Assembly: GCA_947044405.1 (NCBI GenBank)
Contig: CAMRHE010000360.1
Location: 1,608,501 to 1,672,500 of the forward strand
Source of the DNA: Leptodactylus fallax
Taxonomy: Eukaryota > Chordata > Amphibia > Anura > Leptodactylidae
DNA: 64,000 nucleotides
Direction: 5' to 3'
The notes under the pieces were generated by a model that did no database searches, was not told where the DNA came from, and saw nothing but the letters and a program-made list of their open reading frames with translations. Shown here piece after piece: positions 1 to 9,536 of this stretch. A program made the position numbers and the translations under genes. Each line of letters begins with the position of its first letter. Position 1 is the first letter of the stretch.

Positions 1-269
1 ACAACATCCTGACTTCCCGCACGCATTGAGTGGGATATACACGTCTGCAGTGGGGTCATATTCACATATGTCTCTTTCTTACAGGCAGTACATTTCTCTA
101 CAATACATATGATCAGTCTGTACATTGCATAGAAGCATAACAGGATTATGGGTGCAAATCCATCAGTCCAATAGTCTTTAGGTTTTCTTCTCAGGATCCA
201 TATCATATCCTTTAACAGTTTATTGTCCCATTTGTCTTTAAGAACATTATTCAGTGGGGACACCACCAT
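1..269 (-). CDS. ERV env-like N-terminal frame, runs off window
   Basis: An open frame on the minus strand starts at an ATG (267-269) and continues past position 1 without a stop, about 89 codons. It begins with a short charged stretch and then has a hydrophobic run (FAPIILLCFYAMYRLIICIV) that would serve as a signal or membrane segment, followed by a cysteine pair (CTAC). It lies immediately downstream of the integrase C-terminal region, where gammaretrovirus-like and epsilonretrovirus-like elements start env overlapping the end of pol. The position and hydrophobic leader are what support an env call; no surface or transmembrane subunit motif falls inside the window. It could instead be an unrelated chance frame. 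Most of the gene, if real, lies to the left of the window. Confidence 0.35.
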   Translation of the reverse strand, partial: MVVSPLNNVLKDKWDNKLLKDMIWILRRKPKDYWTDGFAPIILLCFYAMYRLIICIVEKCTACKKETYVNMTPLQTCISHSMRAGSQDV

Positions 270-289
270 GACAACAAGGTTTTCCTTGT

Positions 290-1150
290 AGTTTCGCAGC
301 TGTACTGGTTGTCACCAGGACCTGGAAGGGACCGTTGCATCGAGGCCCTTCTCACGTGGCTCTTTATCTCCATCCACTCTTTGGGTTGTAGCTTATAGGT
401 TCATCTTATATCCTTCCACTAACTCAGGATCTGGAAGGAAAGAGGAAACTCAAAAGTGTACATTAGTCAAATGTTCTTGGCAATCAATCACATAGTCAGT
501 CAGCACACCATACTACATCTGGAACAATTGTGAAAAATACAATCCAAATACTCTAGGGGCTGAGGCCAATTGTTCTGTCAGGAGTCAGGAGTGTACCTTA
601 CAGAAAAACAAATACAAGTGACAATATTCTCCACTTCTCTGGGGATGGTATAGGTAAGGAACACTTGCTGTATCCCCACAGCCTCCATTATTTCTCTCGT
701 TATCTGTCCTGTATAGTGAGTTCCATTATCACTTTGATGGTCTCGGGGATCCCATACCTGCACACTACTTCTTTCAGTAGTTTATCTGCAGTTCCTTTTG
801 TGATGGATTTCTGCACCAGAAATGCCTCAGGTCATCCTGAAGAGAGATCAATACACACAAGCACGTACTCATACCTTCTCATCTTTGGTAACTGTATATA
901 GTTAACCCGCAATCTCTGAAACAGGTACAAGGACTTCGGGGTGTGTTTCTAAGAAACCTTTCACCTTCTGGCCTACATTGTGTCTGACACATGTTATGCA
1001 GGCTTACATGTATCTGACTGCAGTGATGCTAAACCCTGCAGCTCCCCATCATCTGCTCACCAGGTCACACATGGCTACTTCCGAGTGGTGCACTTCAGCT
1101 GCTGGCGCCATCCTTGGGAACAATGCTCTCGGTAACATACTCTCTTACCA
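290..1150 (-). pseudogene. pol: ERV integrase (broken)
   Basis: This is the integrase part of a retroviral pol, which inserts viral cDNA into the host chromosome. The catalytic triad can be followed in broken frames. The first Asp is in CIDLSSG (codon at 847-849), the second Asp in SDNGTHYTGQ (728-730), and the Glu in a PREVEN segment (629-631). The last two are about three residues closer than the usual DD35E spacing, so a small deletion is likely. A remnant of the C-terminal DNA-binding domain lies near 290-400. Several frameshifts and stops separate these pieces, so no functional enzyme is encoded. It sits downstream of RNase H and upstream of the env-like frame, the normal pol order. Confidence 0.7.
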
Positions 1151-1157
1151 CTGGCCA

Positions 1158-1800
1158 TCAGGACTTGTTCATCCTTTTTCTTCCTCCTTGCAGTTTCCAA
1201 ATCTTCTTTTCTTCTGGGCTATTTTGGTCCTGCAGTATTTTTAGAACCTGAAAAGAGAGCTGAGAGTTTTGGTCCAGTATGGTGACCCCCTGTGCTGAGG
1301 CATGTTCCCTAGGCTTTTCTGCAGCTAGTTTGGTGGCAGTATCTGCCCACACGTTACCTCTACTTTCCTTTGTATCAGCCTTGGTGTGTGCCTTGACTTT
1401 GATTATGCCCACCTGTTCGGGTAGCAGCAAGTCCCACATCACCTACTGACTTGCCTGGACATTCTTTTAGGCTTAACATTAAACGCACAGATCGGACGAT
1501 AGTCCTGTGCTAAATCAAAAGCCCATCAGGCTTACCCTCAGCCATTTTACACTGTTTCAGTGAGTGCTTTTAGGGGGATTCTGCTTGTTTCACCTCGTGT
1601 TCAGGGACCATGGCATAGAATAATGGTGTAGAATTTACCGTCCTTCCCAAATCGAGAGCCATCTATAAAAGAACTCAAAATCAAGGTTAGCAAAATCAGG
1701 GTTAGCAATAGGTTCATCAAAGTTTTCTTATGGCATAAAAACATATTGTCAGCAGAAAATACTTGTGCCTTTCTCCCCCCCTGAACCTATTGGTAACAGG
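1158..1800 (-). pseudogene. pol: ERV RNase H and connection domain (broken)
   Basis: This is a retroviral RNase H, the domain that degrades the RNA strand of RNA:DNA hybrids during reverse transcription. The first strand with its catalytic Asp is visible as FFIDGSRFGKDGKFYT near 1630-1680. A KALTE segment with the expected Glu is near 1560. The C-terminal part VKAHTKADTK followed by GNVWADTATKLAAEK lies in one open stretch at 1158-1442. Just upstream is a connection-like segment (IPFHLLP, then DEPIANPDF) near 1690-1800. Frame changes and stops lie between these blocks. The order RNase H then integrase on the minus strand ties it to the gag at 5.2-6.7 kb. Confidence 0.7.
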
Positions 1801-4268
1801 TGAAAAGGGATTTTTAGTGACGTGCAACGTGCAAAAGTGACATGAGGAGGCATAAGTAAGGCACACTGTAGTCTGAATTGTCCAGCCACTGGAATATATT
1901 TAAGCTGGACCTGGGACACTCACAAGAATGAATTTATATTATAATCCTATATTACCAAAACTCAAAATCTGCATTAACAATGGTTCTTGGTCTTCCACAT
2001 TTTTTCTTAACCTTGTTATAAACACAATCTTCATGTATTAAATTACTTTGCGTTCTGACTCTCAAGGACAAAATCAAGTTCTCTTATCATGCAAGCAGCA
2101 GCCCACGCACCGCTGCGCTGTTAAACCCTCCACTTCTCCCACTATAGAACTACAAAATTCAGCAGAACCTGCAATACATAGTTTTTAAAGGGCCAGTGGC
2201 TTGTGTGTGTGGAGTTTTTTTTTTCTTTTTCTTTTTGCCTCTCTACTACTTCTACACACTCCAGAATTACAAACAATAAGGTTAATAAATTCTCAGAATA
2301 TATCAACAGAGAAAGCCCCTGTTCTCATAACAAAAATTATACACAAAAAGACATTACAGCATAGCATTACAACATTGTCACATAACCGTCTTTTGATTAA
2401 ACAACGTACACATACATGTTCACAAATTTGGAAATATGGGACACGTTATTCATTTTCTAAGTCTTCATGACAATCTTTCTACAATGGGGGACAATTGGGG
2501 CACGGTTCATAACAAAGTAACAAAATGAAACAGATTTTGCTGTCTACATCTAAGGCAGGCAGGTTCGGCCGGCTGGTTACCCGTCTATTTAAACCAAAGA
2601 TAATGCTGAAGCGCTTCCTCCTGCATACAAAACAAACATTGGCACCAAATCCTTTATGTGTTCTCAATTGACTTAAATCAACCCTTGTCCACTTGAGAGA
2701 CCACGGACGGGTCATCCATGTTACCACAGGATACAGACCAGCTCTTGGAGGATGCAGGTGTGGTTGGGGAACTCCACAAGCTGCGCAGAATTTTCTCCAA
2801 TCAGGGTTTTATTGACCGCAATCTCTGCAGGTCCTTCTAGACTGCTGTTTGCTGGTGTTTTCTCTGGGTACTTAGGAGATTTTACTACTTTTTCGTTGCT
2901 CTTTCTGAATCACTTTTTCTGAATCACTTTCAACTCCTTCTCCTTAGAATCACTTTCCTCTTTTTCCCTATTATTCTCACTATCAAAGCACTGATAATAG
3001 TACTTATTACCTCCTTCTGTCTCTCTACACCCTCCTTCCTGCACTTCCTCTGACACCTTCTGCCACATACATGCTCCATCTATTAACCCGTGGTCTCTTA
3101 ACCTCTATGTTGTCTCACTATCTTATCTCACTTTCTTGCTACCTCTCCATTGCATCAGCATCTTCTTTTACTTTTCCAATCTCTGTAACTGGAATTTCTC
3201 TATTCTTGGGATCAGCTCCGCACCGCCCAGGCAAATTCTCCCACACCAAGTGTTAATGAGTGCAGCTCCTTGTTCAGAACCTGGAAAGATATATCCCGGA
3301 CACACACAGTAGCCCTGGGTTACTACATTCTCCTCCACCACAATTTGGAGAAGACGGAAGGTGGGGCAACCTATCCTTCAAACTTTTCACATGATCCAGC
3401 ACATTAATAAACCAAATGGGAGGCCAAAAACCCAGCACAAAATCTCTTGTTGGTTATACATTGCTAAAACACAGAGAATGTGCGATTAGTATCATTAACA
3501 TAACATGATTGGGTATAAAGTTATAACATAAGTTTTAACATATAACTATTGGATAAAACACGAAGAAGGTTCAGAACATGATGGATATCAGTTTTCAGTA
3601 AAGGAGGGGGATGAGCTTTGGGCAGCGCCCGAGAATGGAATGTAAGATGGAGACAGACAAGCGGCATCACTCACATCTCCCACCTCTGTAAATGATATAA
3701 CCCATACTCAGGGTACATTAGGAGCTGCTAGTCAGATCCTGAGGACTTTTCCAGAAACTTCACCTCATTCCCCATGAATATGTTTATACCATTTACATGC
3801 CTATCGGTCTTAGAGGCATCTCTTCACCGTCACGCTTGGCAGTATAACCAACCACCATAGTCCCACTGTCCCAGGCTTGTGTCTCCTTCTAGCAAATGTC
3901 TTTGTAAACCAAATTATGTAGATAATACATGAACACATAGATACATAAACACAGCAATCATATTCAGAATATTCCCTGTAATATTCCCATAATCCCTTTG
4001 TGCCTTGAATTCTTGCACTAGGGATTAGGCACCTTAGAATAAAGATTCTCAAACCCCGTGCTGTGGGCTGCTCTGGTGATGGAGGGTGAGGGGCCCTTCT
4101 CTCCCCCCCCCCATGACCCAGCATACCCATGCTGTGGAGATCCAGAATCTTTCACTGCCACCTTTTTGCTCTTTTAGCAGATACCTTACTTCAGGTGATA
4201 ACAGGCAAGACAATAAATTCACATAACATAGTACAAGACATAATTTCATATGTTTGAATACTTTCTTG

Positions 4269-4340
4269 AATATTATACACATATATATTACACAATATTA
4301 TACACATATATATTACACAATATTATACACATATATATTG
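4269..4340. repeat. 25-bp tandem repeat, about 2.8 copies
   Basis: A 25-base unit beginning tattatacacatatatatt is repeated almost exactly almost three times inside the ERV interior. Confidence 0.85.
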
Positions 4341-4973
4341 TCATTGTACCTTACTTTTCCATTTAACCTTAGGCTAACACTTTTATCAGAATATTTTCGC
4401 TTTGGGCATAAATAGTCATCACACCCAGGCTGCGGACCCCGGAGGCCCAAAGCCAAGTTTCACTTTGTAATAATTGACATGTAACATTATTGGGTAACAC
4501 AGTATCATGTTCAGCTTGTGATTTTCTGCGTGCGCATCACATCAGATACAACGTCCTTGGAGTTACTTGGCAGTCAATTAATGTTTTGGTTATTACCTGC
4601 AGAACATCTGCACAGTGCTACAACAGAATACAGGAATACAATTCAAGCAGATAGCAGTTAATACTGACACCAAAATTACATATTACTATTTTTGTACAAT
4701 TTTCAAATATTTTCCAAACTCCACCTTTTGTCATTACCACAGGTGTTCAAAACCCCTGAGTTGTACTTCAGGTTACCTTAAGGGCAAACTGCCAGACTTT
4801 AGAATTTTCTTCACTGGATTCCAACCAAAAGTTGAACCCCTGTGGAACATCACAATATCCTAGTTTCTTCTTTTTAGGGAACATTTCCTGAAAGCGGATT
4901 TAATTTCACAAAAAGCATAAAAGTTGAATCCTGGCATTGATATAAACAGAATGAATATTACAAATACAGGTTG

Positions 4974-4976
<3 letters not shown>

Positions 4977-5024
<48 letters not shown>

Positions 5025-5025
5025 A
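4977..5025. repeat. (TA)n microsatellite
   Basis: Nearly uninterrupted TA dinucleotides with one imperfection, located between gag and the unassigned ERV interior. Confidence 0.95.
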
Positions 5026-5186
5026 TACATAATCCAATAAACATCATACCGATGGTGTACAGTTTTTCTCTTTGCACTATATCAGATTCTCTGAGTGTTT
5101 TGTTAAGGTAAATAATATTTCACACAGGACTTGGAAGTAAGATGGGTTATCTTAAACAATAATACTGAGAAGGGTGACGTCCCCCT

Positions 5187-6746
5187 TCAAGCCTGATTCT
5201 CGGAGTGAGGTGGGGGTGATTCATTATTTCCTGAACTATCATCCCCTTTGACCTTCCTTCTTGGAGCTCTGCATTGCCTTTTTATATGTCCTGGTTCCCC
5301 ACAATTGAGGCAGTAGATCACCTTTCAATTACCCATTCCATAACAGGGGTCAATGCCAGCCACTGCAGGTTTGCGGGGTCTACTATCCAATTCTACCCCC
5401 TGAGCAATTGTGGCTGGATCCATTGTCCTCCATTCTGGCCTGGATTTTTGTACTGCATTTCTTACTTGCCTTACAAGCCCCTCCATGAAGGCAGAGGCTA
5501 ACAACCTCACATGTATCTTATCTGCTTCATACCCCATATCTTTCCACGCAGTGCACACTCTGTTGTAGAATTTTCCTACACTTTCCCCTCTGTCCTGTGT
5601 CAGGTCTGTCAACTTGACTAATAATTCACTTTGTCTGTCTCTTGCCCATTTCTCCAATTGAGCAACATAGTCTTGTCCTGAAACTTTAGTTGTCAAATAG
5701 TCCTTTTCCATTAACATAACATCACATAACATGGTACTATTCATTTTAGCTTCAACCAACTGTTTCATGTCATTCCATGTGGCCCCATAACTTGTCTGTA
5801 TTAGAGACAGTACTGTTACGAAGGGCAGGGGTCTAATCTCTGGGTCTGGCAAGGTTTTAAGCAACCTCATCATGTCAGTTGGGGACCATTTGTACACCTG
5901 ATATTGTCTCACTGGAGGCTGAGCCATTTTACACAAAGATTCTACAACCACATGTTTCATGTCCTCGCTCTCCCCTCCACTTCTATCAATAATTTCAGGT
6001 GACCCCGCTGACTCTTGAATCTCTCTGTTATCCATATTTGTCAGTTCACCTCCCAGTACAGTATACTGGGGAAAATCATCAGAAAACCTAGGTGATACAT
6101 GTGTCTTAACCCTTTCTTTTTGGGGAGGTTTCATTTCAGTCTCTTGTGGAGAGTCAGAGAAATCAACCTTAGTCCAGTCTGTCTGTCTTGTTGAGCTGTC
6201 GGGTCGTCTTTCCTCATGTCTGTCACAATTGTCACAAATGTCACAAACTTCTGTCACTATGATTTTCTGGTTCTTATCACTTCCAGACTTTGATTTAGTT
6301 CTGGTTGTCACTATGGCCACTACACCTGAGGATGTTTGCTGAGCAGTCACAATAGGATTGCTGGGTGAATGTCCCGTCTGTGACAGGATGACCGAATTTA
6401 TACAATTATCCCTCCAAATGGGATTCTGATTCTGCTGTCCACACGCCAGACACACCCAACCTCCTGGATTATTTATTGAGGATGGTACATCAATATCTAC
6501 CTCTGATTCTTTGGACACTTTAGACCACATCCTGGCTTGCCCATTCAAGCCACTGTCTTTCAACCACCCCTTGTATTGCTTCTCAATTTGCTCCCATTTC
6601 TCTGGGTAAAGTCTACCATCTTCTGGCATACCCACCCCCTTCATGAGCTTATACATATTCTTTATGGCTTCTTTTCCCTCCCTCTGCACCACAATTTCTG
6701 CAGGGGTTAAACCTGGTTTGGGCTCACTACTGGAGGAACCCCCCAT
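5187..6746 (-). pseudogene. gag: ERV gag polyprotein interrupted by an in-frame TGA
   Basis: This is retroviral Gag, the precursor of the matrix, capsid and nucleocapsid proteins that build the particle. I place the start at the ATG at 6744-6746 because it opens with MGGSSSS, a typical N-myristoylation signal. The same frame is open for about 51 codons upstream but without an ATG there. An N-terminal region (MA-like) contains WVCLACGQQN. The capsid C-terminal part contains a major-homology-like segment (DRGESVGKFYNRV) followed by SRPEWRTMDP. A TGA at 5325-5327 ends the long frame after 473 codons. In the same frame directly after it lies a CCHC zinc knuckle (CLNCGEPGHIKRQC) typical of nucleocapsid, and the frame closes at TGA 5187-5189. 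The gene is therefore nearly whole but carries one internal stop. Whether that stop is a mutation or a read-through site is open; its place before the knuckle argues for mutation. Confidence 0.8.
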
Positions 6747-7517
6747 CTTTGCCGCTTTTGTGTTTCCATACACAACCACACTCCGGCCAGAGAATTTTTC
6801 CAGCAAAGGATGCACGTTAAAGTCAGACCCAAACTTTTGTCCGACCAAATATGGGGGTTCTCTCCCTCTCCTACTCTCTCCCGGGCCCAATACCACCAAA
6901 AAAAAATAAAATCACTTTCAACACTTCACAATATCCAAGGGTGTTTCACACAAATAAAATTCCCTTCTGATCAGGTATGTGGTCTCTCCTGTTTACCAAT
7001 TTCTCAAATGCTGTTTCCTTCCAGTGTTCTGGGTGTGGTACAGCAGTATCAGCATTTAACACTACAAATACAATAAGTCCAGTCCTCAAAAGAGTTTCTC
7101 CACCAGCTTAGGCACAGTACATATATAATTCATACATGGCATCTATCCAAAACAAGGAACAAGGATCTTTACCAACCATTTGTTACACTCATGACCTTTT
7201 CTGACCAAAACAAACCACCTGACAATCACCTTTCATATCTGAGGGAAAAAAACAGAATTCTTTTTACAAAGGACCAACCAAATGTAACTTCCCTTTTACT
7301 TACCACCAACACCCAACATCTTGAGCTGGTATATACAACGGAAGGGACAGAATGTTACCAAGAAACACTCTTACCGTTTTGCAGCGCTGCTATTCTGTCC
7401 ATTCAGATGTGCCAATAATCTCATGATAGATCTCGGGCTTGGTGGGTTAACGGGTTGGTCCTTGATCTCAGCAGTGCCTCCATCTGTTATCGAAACCCAA
7501 ACTGGGTTCAAAATCCT
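6747..7517 (-). other. ERV leader between primer-binding region and gag
   Basis: About 770 bases of untranslated leader lie between the LTR/primer region and the gag start. The last 150 bases are an in-frame extension upstream of the gag ATG, a layout resembling the glyco-Gag leader of gammaretroviruses, though no start codon is obvious. No other gene is visible. Confidence 0.5.
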
Positions 7518-7535
7518 GATTGTCAAGTGGTGCCA
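7518..7535 (-). other. candidate ERV primer-binding site
   Basis: On the minus strand, next to the inferred LTR end, the sequence reads TGGCACCACTTGACAATC. It starts with the TGG expected to pair with a tRNA CCA end. I could not match it to a particular tRNA, so the site is positional inference. Confidence 0.35.
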
Positions 7536-7627
7536 AATTATTTATAATCCATATTGATATATATATATTGTGAGCTCACAGAGAAAGAACTAACTTGACA
7601 CACTCAGTCGGTGTTAAGCAAGTTGTG

Positions 7628-7633
7628 TTTATT
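7628..7633 (-). terminator. LTR polyadenylation signal
   Basis: AATAAA on the minus strand, 17 bases after the LTR TATA box, which fits a short R region carrying the poly(A) signal. Confidence 0.55.
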
Positions 7634-7649
7634 AAAAACATAGCATAAG

Positions 7650-7657
7650 CTTTTATA
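7650..7657 (-). promoter_or_regulatory. LTR TATA box
   Basis: TATAAAAG on the minus strand. The U3/R boundary would be expected roughly 25-30 bases further down, close to the AATAAA. Confidence 0.6.
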
Positions 7658-7721
7658 GAGAACAGTAAATAAGTATTAATTATAACAGAGCATGCGTGAA
7701 AACTGGTAAACCTGATTGACC

Positions 7722-7726
7722 ATTGG
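7722..7726 (-). promoter_or_regulatory. LTR CCAAT box
   Basis: CCAAT within CCGCCAATGG on the minus strand, about 65 bases upstream of the LTR TATA box. Confidence 0.5.
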
Positions 7727-8097
7727 CGGGAGGAGGGTCTTGACACCCCCCTTACTCATCTCAATAATCAAAGTATATTAGTACTATGAGCTGCGTAATG
7801 CAAAGCATGGCTGGGACCATTGCACATCTGAGGGGAGAAACTGCGCAGCTACATGCTGGGGGCTGTTTGCGTAAGTAGGGTTAATCTCCAGCCTTCTCGA
7901 AGGACAACTCACAGAAAGTTTATAAACAAGTAAGTCCACTAGGACATTCTGCCCTAGACTGGGTGTCTGGCCTTGCTCTCAGTGTATATCCTTATCATCG
8001 AAGGCTGTAAGCTTCTTCTACTAGATGCATTTCTATAATTGTTAAGAATAGCAAGCTAATGAGAAGTTAAAGTGACAGACATTTAATTTCTATAACA

Positions 8098-8490
8098 ATT
8101 CCTAGGAGCCCTAAGAGTGTTCTACACTATGTTTTATAGATAGGTTCCTAGGAGCCCTGACAGTGTTATACACTATGTTTTATAGATAGGTTCCTAGGAG
8201 CCCTAAGAGTGTTCTACACTATGTTTTATAGATAGGTTCCTAGGAGTCCTGACAGTGTTATACACTATGTTTTATAGATAGGTTCCTAGGAGCCCTAAGA
8301 GTATTCTACAGTATGTTTTATAGATAGGTTCCTAGGAGCCCTAAGAGTGTTCTACACTATGTTTTATAGATAGGTTCCTAGGAGTCCTGACATTGTTATA
8401 CACTATGTTTTATAGATAGGTTCCTAGGAGCCCTAAGAGTGTTCTACACTATGTTTTATAGACAGGTTCCTAGGAGCCCTAAGAGTATTC
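8098..8490 (+). repeat. 46-bp minisatellite, locus A
   Basis: About 8.5 copies of a 46-base unit that opens ttcctaggagccctaagagt and closes ttttatagatagg. Two subtypes alternate: one with taagagtgttctacac and one with tgacagtgttatacac, giving a partial 92-bp dimer pattern. It abuts the ERV LTR. The same unit recurs at 15115-15546 (inverted) and 62910-63474. Confidence 0.95.
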
Positions 8491-9179
8491 TGTCACTCAA
8501 AGAATGGGGAAGGAGGGAGTATTAGAGCAATGTGGGGTGTAGCAGTTTGGAGCAATGGAGCCTTCCTTGGTGCTCCTGAATGCTCATTTGCATATTGTGA
8601 AATAAATTAGTATATTTTGGCAGTTGAGGCATGAATATTCATGAGATAACAGGCATGCCGTTCAGATGAGCCTGACCTATCCAACTGTGTTACTTGTATA
8701 ATATGCCTCTCCCTGGTGATAGACTCCCATTAAAGTCTATGAAGAGTAATAAAATAGAGATGCATCTAAAAAAAACGCAGCAAAATCTGTAACAAAAACT
8801 CACGCTGCGCCAAAAAAAATTATGCGAAAATGCAGCAGGAAAAATGTTGAGTTTTTCACTGCTTTTCTGCTGTGCTTTCTACTGTATTTTTTTTCTGCAG
8901 TGTGTGAATGGAATCTCAATCACTTTGACTGTAAAATGCTGTGTTTTTTTGTGTTTTTTTTTCCACAATGTATGGCCTCAGCCTCAGGGTCCATTCACAT
9001 CAGATTTAACTGATCTATTTTACAGATATAAAAAAAAAAAAAAAAAAAAAAAAATAAAAAAGGGGGGGAAGGTGAGGAAAGTTTTATAAAAAAAGATGAG
9101 GTTTTTTTGGTGGAGGGGGGGGTGGCCCAAAAAAAAAAGAATAAAATAAACTAATTTAATATATTTGTTTGTTTTTTTT

Positions 9180-9211
<32 letters not shown>

Positions 9212-9271
9212 TTTTGGGGGGGGGGGGGTGGGTTGTGGTCTGGGGTGGGGGCGGGGCTGGGCCCCCCCCCC

Positions 9272-9302
<31 letters not shown>

Positions 9303-9503
9303 AAAAAAAATCCAACTAAACCCATTATATGGGGTCCCTCAGGATCCATTGGTGTCCAGTATTTTAGCAGTCCATTTGTCCATTCTTCTAGTCCTCTGTT
9401 GGACCAGAAAAAGGGAACCCCGGGGCGAGTGTGAACCTAGTGTAAAACTGATGATCAAAACGTGGTGTGAACAGGCCCCATAAGGTATGTTCACACAGCG
9501 AGA
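8491..9503. other. gene-free interval with dispersed repeats
   Basis: No gene seen. The stretch 8760-9000 belongs to a dispersed repeat rich in gcagcaaaatc/ttttctgcagtg words, seen also near 35.9, 39.4, 48.6 and 55.7 kb. It is followed by the homopolymer block described separately. Confidence 0.6.
9029..9310. repeat. homopolymer block (A, T, G, C and A runs)
   Basis: A run of A (9030-9060) is followed by a T run (9171-9215), a G run, a G-rich centre, a C run and an A run ending near 9310. The T-G...C-A part is roughly self-complementary. It may be a real foldback, or a consensus artefact of error-prone reads. Confidence 0.9.
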
Positions 9504-9530
9504 AATAATAATAATAATAATAATAATAAT
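9504..9530. repeat. (ATT/TAA)n microsatellite at LINE 3' end
   Basis: Nine perfect AAT units directly at the 3' side of the minus-strand LINE. L2-like LINEs commonly end in short tandem repeats, so this is probably the element's tail. Confidence 0.85.
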
Positions 9531-9536
9531 AGTCCT

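Larger units (their letters stand above)
1801..5186 (-). other. ERV interior without recognisable protease or reverse transcriptase
   Basis: Between the end of gag (5187) and the connection/RNase H region (about 1800) an intact retrovirus would carry protease and reverse transcriptase. I find no DTGA protease motif and no fingers/palm motifs (LPQG, YxDD) in any minus frame. Instead there are short frames, some Cys-rich. One near 3170-3360 reads TQGYCVCPGYIFPG and contains CG pairs. Another at 2479-2727 contains VCFVCRRKRFSIIFG. A third near 2800-2900 contains NKTLIGENSAQLVEF. These look more like fragments of an envelope-type protein than pol, so the interior may have been rearranged or hit by another element. 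This is inference; nothing here is a confident gene. Confidence 0.4.
7536..8097 (-). mobile_element. ERV 5' LTR
   Basis: Upstream (in minus-strand terms) of the gag leader is a block of about 560 bases with an LTR layout: a CCAAT box (7722-7726), a TATA box (7650-7657) and an AATAAA signal (7628-7633) in the right order and spacing. The left end reads TGTTATAG on the minus strand at 8097. The other end, next to the primer region, does not finish in the canonical CA, so the 3' boundary is uncertain by a few bases. The partner LTR would lie left of position 1, so the pair cannot be compared. Confidence 0.6.

Noticed and set aside
2680..2770. A second LTR/primer-site (tttggtgcc) within the ERV interior
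   Set aside because: No TATA/poly(A) pair in the right order nearby and no matching second copy; too weak to call.
7480..7535. A tRNA gene 3' end (gggttcaaaatcc ... tgcca)
   Set aside because: The spacing from the T-loop-like word to CCA is too long and no anticodon or D arm can be found; it is more likely the ERV primer region.
9165..9483. ORFs with poly-Phe, poly-Gly and poly-Lys
   Set aside because: Translation of homopolymer runs.
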